Both the position numbers and the translations under genes were made by a program. 10,113 nt of DNA. It comes from Candidatus Woesearchaeota archaeon. GTDB taxonomy: Archaea; Nanobdellota; Nanobdellia; Woesearchaeales; WALR01. The notes beneath the pieces were generated by a model that saw only the letters and a program-made list of their open reading frames with translations, had not been told where the DNA came from and searched no databases. Shown one piece after another: positions 6,034-10,113 of the stretch. Each line of letters opens with the position of its first letter. Within the stretch, counting starts at the first letter, position 1. The DNA lies in assembly GCA_015522765.1 (NCBI GenBank), contig WALR01000049.1, positions 1 through 10,113 of the forward strand, read 5' to 3'.

Positions 6034-7920
6034 ATGGATGCAAAATTCAATTTTAAGACGAGTGCAGACATAAAAATATCCAAACGGATGATTGATCAGG
6101 TCGTCGGGCAGGATCAGGCGGTTGAGATAATCAAGAAGGCCGCTCGTCAGAGAAGGCATGTTCTCTTGATAGGTGAGCCGGGCACGGGCAAATCAATGCT
6201 CGGCATGGCCCTTGCAGAGCTCCTCCCCAAGGAAAAGCTCGTCGATGTTCTTGCCTATCCCAATCCCAACGACGAGAATATGCCCCTCATAAGGACTGCC
6301 CCTGGAGGAACAGGAAGGGTGATAGTCGCGCGTGCAAAGGCAGAGAGCATGCAGATGTTCAAAAGCCAGAATGTGATACTCCTCATAATCGCAATCCTCT
6401 CCATGCTTGCTCCCTGGTGGATAAGGCAGCAGTACCTTAAAGACGGGGTCATGGCGGCAAACATAATGTTCGCCACATTCTTCATAGGCGGCATGTTCTT
6501 TCTCGCGGCGTTTGCATTCTTCATAAGCTTTGGGAGGAAGATAGGCAACAGCAAGGTGATGGTGCCCAAGCTGATTGTGGATAACTATAAGAAAAAGATA
6601 TCCCCCTTCTTTGACGCAACCGGTGCACACGCAGGCGCACTTCTTGGAGATGTTCTCCATGACCCATTCCAGAGCGGCGGCCTCGGGACGCCGGCGCATG
6701 AGCGCGTCGTAGCAGGAATGATTCACAAGGCGCATATGGGGGTCCTCTTCATAGATGAGATTGCAATATTGCAGCCCCACACCCAGCAGGAGCTTCTCAC
6801 AGCCCTCCAGGAGGGCAAGTATCCGATAACAGGGCAGAGCGAGAGGAGCGCGGGTGCAATGGTGAGGACAGAGCCTGTACCCTGCAATTTCATACTCGTA
6901 GCGGCAGGCAACCTGGAAACGCTGAAGAATATGCATCCCGCGTTGAGGAGCAGGATAAGGGGCTACGGCTATGAGATATCCATGAATGAAACAATGAAGG
7001 ACACCCCTGAGAACAGGTACAAAATTGCAGTCTTCGTCGCCCAGGAGGTAAAGAAGGACGGTAAGATACCCCACTTCACAAAGGCAGCTGTTAATGAGAT
7101 TATAAAGGAAGCAAGAAGAATGGCAAACAGGAAAAGCCATCTCACACTCAGGTTAAGAGAGCTGGGCGGACTTGTAAGGGCCGCCGGCGACTACGCCGTG
7201 GAGAAGAACAGCCCTATTGTGGATGTCTCCCATGTCAAGAAGGTCAGGAAGATAGCGAGGACGCTTGAGAAGCAGCTCGCAGACTCCTACATAGAGAGGA
7301 AGAGGGAGTATGAGGTGATAAGAATAGAGGGTGAGCTTGTGGGCAGGGTGAACGGGCTGGCGGTGATAGGCAGCAGTTCTGCATTCTCAGGCATTATCCT
7401 CCCAATAGACGCTGAGGTTACTCCCGGGGGCAAGGAAAAGGAGATTGTCGCAACAGGAAAGCTGGGCGACATAGCCAAGGAAGCCATAAAGAATGTTTCT
7501 GCGATAATAAAAAGGTACTTCGGCGAGGATATACAGGGGACAAAGGACATATATGTGCAGTTCCTCCAGACATATGAGGGGGTGGAGGGTGACTCTGCAA
7601 GCATAGCCGTCGCCACTGCGATAATCTCTGCCCTGAAAAAGCTGAAGGTAAAACAGGACCACGCAATGACAGGGAGCCTTTCTGTAAGGGGCGAGGTACT
7701 TCCTGTAGGCGGTGTATCCGCCAAGGTTGAGGCGGCTATTGAAGCAGGCATAAAGTATGTCATTGTTCCTAAGTCGAACCTTCAGGACATAATCATAGAC
7801 AAGGCAAAGCTGGACAAGATAACCCTTATCCCTGTAACAAACATCGTCGAGGTACTTGAGGACGCTATTAACTGGGAGGGGAAGAAACGCCTCCTTACTA
7901 AAATGAAGGGCATGAATTAA
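6034..7920 (+). CDS. lonB: Membrane-anchored ATP-dependent protease LonB (archaeal Lon)
   Basis: LonB is the membrane-anchored, ATP-driven archaeal Lon. It degrades unfolded and regulatory proteins at the inner face of the membrane. The 628 residues match the usual length. The order of parts is typical: Walker A GEPGTGKS at 47-54; two membrane segments at about 113-130 and 143-166, inserted within the AAA+ domain; Walker B VLFIDEI at 237-243; the sensor-like asparagine N293 in AAGN; and arginines R305/R307 in the arginine-finger region. The peptidase domain runs from about 430 to 610, with the Ser-Lys catalytic pair S521 (EGDSASIA) and K564 ([14 protein letters not shown]). The ATG at 6034 is chosen because a strong Shine-Dalgarno sequence lies 7 bases upstream and an in-frame TAA directly precedes it. 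The gene converges with kae1 with a 4-bp gap. All key residues are present. Confidence 0.97.
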   Translation: MDAKFNFKTSADIKISKRMIDQVVGQDQAVEIIKKAARQRRHVLLIGEPGTGKSMLGMALAELLPKEKLVDVLAYPNPNDENMPLIRTAPGGTGRVIVARAKAESMQMFKSQNVILLIIAILSMLAPWWIRQQYLKDGVMAANIMFATFFIGGMFFLAAFAFFISFGRKIGNSKVMVPKLIVDNYKKKISPFFDATGAHAGALLGDVLHDPFQSGGLGTPAHERVVAGMIHKAHMGVLFIDEIAILQPHTQQELLTALQEGKYPITGQSERSAGAMVRTEPVPCNFILVAAGNLETLKNMHPALRSRIRGYGYEISMNETMKDTPENRYKIAVFVAQEVKKDGKIPHFTKAAVNEIIKEARRMANRKSHLTLRLRELGGLVRAAGDYAVEKNSPIVDVSHVKKVRKIARTLEKQLADSYIERKREYEVIRIEGELVGRVNGLAVIGSSSAFSGIILPIDAEVTPGGKEKEIVATGKLGDIAKEAIKNVSAIIKRYFGEDIQGTKDIYVQFLQTYEGVEGDSASIAVATAIISALKKLKVKQDHAMTGSLSVRGEVLPVGGVSAKVEAAIEAGIKYVIVPKSNLQDIIIDKAKLDKITLIPVTNIVEVLEDAINWEGKKRLLTKMKGMN

Positions 7921-7924
7921 TCCG

Positions 7925-8935
7925 CTAATCCCTCCAGTAAACCTCAACCTCTTCTGTTCTTTCATAGGGCCTTATTGCAATTCTTTCAGGCGAGAATTCC
8001 TCTTTTGTGCCTTTGGCGGATGCAGAGCGGTATTTCACTAGCCCGAGCCAGGCAATCATTGCACCATTGTCCACGAGGAACTCATTCTCCGGAACATAAA
8101 ACTCCGACTTTCTCTCCCTGCACATTGTTCCCGCCATCTCCTGAAGCCGCCTGTTGCAGGCGACTCCTCCGCCGAGTAAGAGCTCTTTCTTCTGGCAGTG
8201 CGCCATTGCCCTCTCGCTTGCTTCAATGAGCATGGCAAACACCGTCTCCTGGGTGGAATAGGCAATGTCCTCTTTGGAATGTCCCTCCCTGAGTTTCTTC
8301 TTAAGATGCGTCAGAATCCCGCCGAAGCCAAAGTCCATCCCCTTAATAACATAGGGGGTTGTTATGTACCTCTTTCCCTTTTTTGCGAGTTCATCAATCT
8401 TGGGTCCGCCCGGGAATCCGAGGGACATCTCCCTCGCGAGAGTATCGAGGAAGTTTCCTATCCCCATGTCAAGGGTCTCGCCGAATATGCGGTAGCGTCC
8501 CCCCTCAAACGCTATTATCTGGGTGTTCGCCCCTGATGCGTACAGCATTACAGGATCCTTCGCCTTTGTGAGCAGCCTTCCAATCTCAAGGTGGGCTACG
8601 CAGTGGTTTACTCCAATAAGAGGCTTATTGAGCTTTATAGCCAGTGTTCTGGCGGCAATCATTCCTATCCTTAGCGCATGCCCCATGCCCGGCCCCTGGG
8701 ATACAGCTACTGCATCTATGTCCGAGAGGTTGACAGATGCTTTTTCCAGCGCTTCCTTAATCACTGAGTCGCATATCTCTATGTGATGGTTTGCCAGCTC
8801 GTTAGGGATTATCCCGCCCTGCATTGTCCTGTAGCTGTCCTTGACATTGGCGATTATTCTTCCCTTTCCATTCTTCTTTTCAGCTATTCCTACGCCGAAG
8901 GTGTGGGCGGTGCTCTCTATTCCTAAAACAATCAT
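7925..8935 (-). CDS. kae1: Kae1, catalytic subunit of the KEOPS t6A tRNA-modification complex
   Basis: Kae1 (OSGEP/TsaD family) transfers the threonylcarbamoyl group to A37 of ANN-decoding tRNAs, acting with Bud32, Cgi121 and Pcc1 in KEOPS. The 336 residues are a single ASKHA-fold unit with no C-terminal Bud32 kinase, unlike the fused Kae1-Bud32 of many archaea. The N-terminus MIVLGIESTAHTFGVGI is characteristic. Metal-binding residues expected from Pyrococcus Kae1 are H111 and H115 (VNHCVAHLE) and D289 (LVDNGAMIAW). The nucleotide-binding stretch is YASGANTQ at 132-139, and the C-terminus ends in RTEEVEVYWRD. Two small deviations occur: SGAN where SGGN is usual, and DFGFGG where D-x-SFSG is usual. 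The ATG at 8935 is supported by a TATA box 29 bp upstream. No other KEOPS gene lies in the window. Confidence 0.95.
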   Translation of the reverse strand: MIVLGIESTAHTFGVGIAEKKNGKGRIIANVKDSYRTMQGGIIPNELANHHIEICDSVIKEALEKASVNLSDIDAVAVSQGPGMGHALRIGMIAARTLAIKLNKPLIGVNHCVAHLEIGRLLTKAKDPVMLYASGANTQIIAFEGGRYRIFGETLDMGIGNFLDTLAREMSLGFPGGPKIDELAKKGKRYITTPYVIKGMDFGFGGILTHLKKKLREGHSKEDIAYSTQETVFAMLIEASERAMAHCQKKELLLGGGVACNRRLQEMAGTMCRERKSEFYVPENEFLVDNGAMIAWLGLVKYRSASAKGTKEEFSPERIAIRPYERTEEVEVYWRD

Positions 8936-8957
8936 GTGAATTGAGTGGAACAGCCAG

Positions 8958-8970
8958 TTAAATATCTTTC
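8958..8970 (-). promoter_or_regulatory. BRE/TATA promoter of kae1
   Basis: On the minus strand GAAAGA runs into TATTTAA, with its first T 29 bp from the ATG at 8935. This indicates a leaderless kae1 transcript. The 107-bp gap at 8936-9042 holds this promoter and the divergent one for the unknown gene. Confidence 0.65.
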
Positions 8971-9004
8971 TGCAGGGGTGTAACCTCTTTGGAGTGATTA
9001 ATTC

Positions 9005-9019
9005 AGAAAAGTATAAATA
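9005..9019 (+). promoter_or_regulatory. BRE/TATA promoter of the unknown 335-residue gene
   Basis: AGAAAAG followed by TATAAATA, a textbook archaeal promoter. The first T is 31 bp from the ATG at 9043. It supports both the start codon and the reality of this unrecognised gene. Confidence 0.7.
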
Positions 9020-9042
9020 GGATTTATCATTCTCATCTCATC

Positions 9043-10050
9043 ATGACTAATGTAGAGCCTAAAAAAATGGATATTTCCACCTTAGAATCAAAGCTGAATA
9101 ATTACAGGCGGGATTTATCTGACAAACCAGAAGAGACAAATTCACATCCCCCGATTAAACTAAGAGAGGGAGTATATGCGATAAAAAAACAACTTAGGGA
9201 GCTTAAAGCAGTCTTTAGCGGAGATGTTGATTTCTTCAGGAACAGGTTAAAGGAGGTGCCTTTTGCAATGGCCTACTCGCATCTTGATGACATATTCAAA
9301 GATTTTAGCCCTGCTAAAGAAACCATCACCCCAGAGGCTCTCTATAAATTTATGGAATCTCCTGCTGTCAGGAACGATGAACCTTCAGGACTATTTATAT
9401 CCTATCTCATCAACAATTATCTTCCAGAAGGAGAAGTTACAATAACAAAACCTATACCCCTGGTTGGAACCTTTCTGGGAGAGGGGAAAACCGTAAGAGT
9501 ACATCTTAACAAGTCAGATGAGTCTCCCAGAGGATTATTCACAGCAATTAAGGGAGGAACAGGAATTATTGATGCGGCGGGAACATATTCCGGCGACTTA
9601 CTCGCAGCATACGGGCTCAGTGGGAAAGTTATGGTTGAAGGAGACTACTCAGGAGACCGTCTTGCTTACGGCCTATTAGGTGCAGAGGTAAGTGCAAAAG
9701 GTGTAAGGGGGCCGGGCAAGAAAAACAGAATAAGAGTTGCTGAATATATGAGGGACGGAAAACTAATAGTCCAACAGGAAATAACAAATGCGGATATCGG
9801 ATTAGGAGCCTCAGGAGGAGAGATATACGCTGAGAAGATAACTAACTCCTCACTTTATGCAGCGAAAAACTTCAAGGTCCACCTCAATCAATCCCTAAGA
9901 GACGGAAGGTCTGAGGTAAATATCCCCCATCTTGAATTAGGGGAGGCTCTCAAAGGAACAGGGCTCACTACACTAAAGGCAAAGAATATTTATCTCAACG
10001 GCCACCCCCTAAACCTCATCGGCACGCTTTATTTCAGATTATTTCATTAG
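9043..10050 (+). CDS. Unrecognised protein with glycine-rich ~20-residue repeats, possible beta-solenoid
   Basis: I do not recognise this 335-residue protein. No signal peptide or membrane segment is visible, so it is probably cytosolic. Residues 1-75 are charged and likely helical (KKMDISTLESKLNNYRRDL; IKKQLRELKAVF). Residues 130-325 are glycine- and strand-rich. Two adjacent repeats of about 20 residues stand out: GTYSGDLLAAYGLSGKVMVE at 180-199 and GDYSGDRLAYGLLGAEVSAK at 200-219. A weaker third unit (GLGASGGEIYAEK) lies at 253-265. The repeats recall the GXGXG beta-helix of FwdC and the glutamate synthase C-terminal domain, but the match is only by pattern. No catalytic motif is evident. 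A strong BRE/TATA promoter and a complete reading frame support a real gene. The 5' part is more A/T-rich than the neighbours, which may mean a separate origin. It diverges from kae1. Confidence 0.8.
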   Translation: MTNVEPKKMDISTLESKLNNYRRDLSDKPEETNSHPPIKLREGVYAIKKQLRELKAVFSGDVDFFRNRLKEVPFAMAYSHLDDIFKDFSPAKETITPEALYKFMESPAVRNDEPSGLFISYLINNYLPEGEVTITKPIPLVGTFLGEGKTVRVHLNKSDESPRGLFTAIKGGTGIIDAAGTYSGDLLAAYGLSGKVMVEGDYSGDRLAYGLLGAEVSAKGVRGPGKKNRIRVAEYMRDGKLIVQQEITNADIGLGASGGEIYAEKITNSSLYAAKNFKVHLNQSLRDGRSEVNIPHLELGEALKGTGLTTLKAKNIYLNGHPLNLIGTLYFRLFH

Positions 10051-10060
10051 AGCTGTCGAT

Positions 10061-10074
10061 ACTTTTTAATATAA
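10061..10074 (+). terminator. Possible T-rich terminator after the unknown gene
   Basis: ACTTTTTAATATAA starts 11 bases after the stop codon. A five-T run is a modest match to intrinsic archaeal termination, which uses T-rich tracts without a required hairpin. The same bases could also be a TATA box for a gene lost beyond the contig end. Confidence 0.3.
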
Positions 10075-10087
10075 TGCTCTTGTAATC

Positions 10088-10113
10088 CTGTCTCTTATAC
10101 ACATCTGACGCTG
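10088..10113. other. Nextera/Tn5 library adapter (sequencing artefact)
   Basis: The final 26 bases start with the 19-bp Tn5 mosaic end CTGTCTCTTATACACATCT and continue GACGCTG. From memory this is the reverse complement of the inner part of the Illumina Nextera Read 1 adapter. It is read-through left in the assembly, not genomic DNA and not a resident transposon. The organism's sequence should be taken to end at or near 10087. Confidence 0.97.

Noticed and set aside
6193..7140. A 315-codon open frame antisense to lonB
   Set aside because: It runs opposite a well-supported lonB, is rich in Cys, His and Tyr in no domain-like pattern, and has no promoter or recognisable motif. It reflects stop-poor antisense codons of the real gene.
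7387..7965. A 192-codon minus-strand frame spanning the lonB/kae1 junction
   Set aside because: It overlaps the peptidase domain of lonB and the end of kae1. Its translation shows no family signature.
8936..9042. A structured RNA or tRNA in the kae1/unknown-gene gap
   Set aside because: No cloverleaf or stable stem was found by eye. The gap is filled by two divergent promoters.
10088..10113. A Tn5-like transposon end as evidence of a mobile element
   Set aside because: The mosaic end continues directly into Nextera adapter bases and reaches the last base of the contig, with no transposase nearby. It is a library artefact.

Overview
The window is archaeal. It encodes aIF1A, a type II methionine aminopeptidase, a eukaryote-like histidyl-tRNA synthetase, membrane-bound LonB, Kae1 and a COG1784/TctA-type membrane protein. 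Most genes have a purine-rich BRE and an A/T-rich TATA box whose first T lies about 27-31 bp upstream of the start codon, as expected for leaderless archaeal transcription. The lineage cannot be fixed from this sequence. A DPANN or small-genome euryarchaeal metagenomic contig is plausible, but that is inference. The left edge cuts through aIF1A. The last 26 bases match a Tn5/Nextera library adapter, so the right edge is a contig end and the biological sequence probably stops at 10087.

Layout, left to right. aIF1A (minus, cut at base 1) diverges from purF (plus), the first committed enzyme of purine synthesis. The type II methionine aminopeptidase gene follows on plus with its own promoter. 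It converges with hisS (minus) across 17 bp. Upstream of hisS, on the same minus strand, are a COG1784/TctA-family multipass membrane protein and a small membrane-anchored OB-fold-like protein. The OB-fold gene diverges from lonB (plus) across 133 bp that hold both promoters. lonB converges with kae1 (minus) with 4 bp between them. kae1 diverges from an unrecognised 335-residue protein (plus), followed by a short A/T-rich tail and the adapter.

Function. Most of the window is core housekeeping: translation initiation, tRNA charging, t6A tRNA modification, N-terminal methionine removal, membrane proteolysis and purine synthesis. There is little operon structure, because almost every gene seems to have its own promoter. 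The less understood parts are the anchored OB-fold protein beside the TctA-like transporter, and the 335-residue protein with glycine-rich repeats of about 20 residues. No CRISPR array, insertion sequence, tRNA, rRNA or phage gene was seen, and no clearly new multi-gene system is visible. No intergenic stretch reaches 300 bases.
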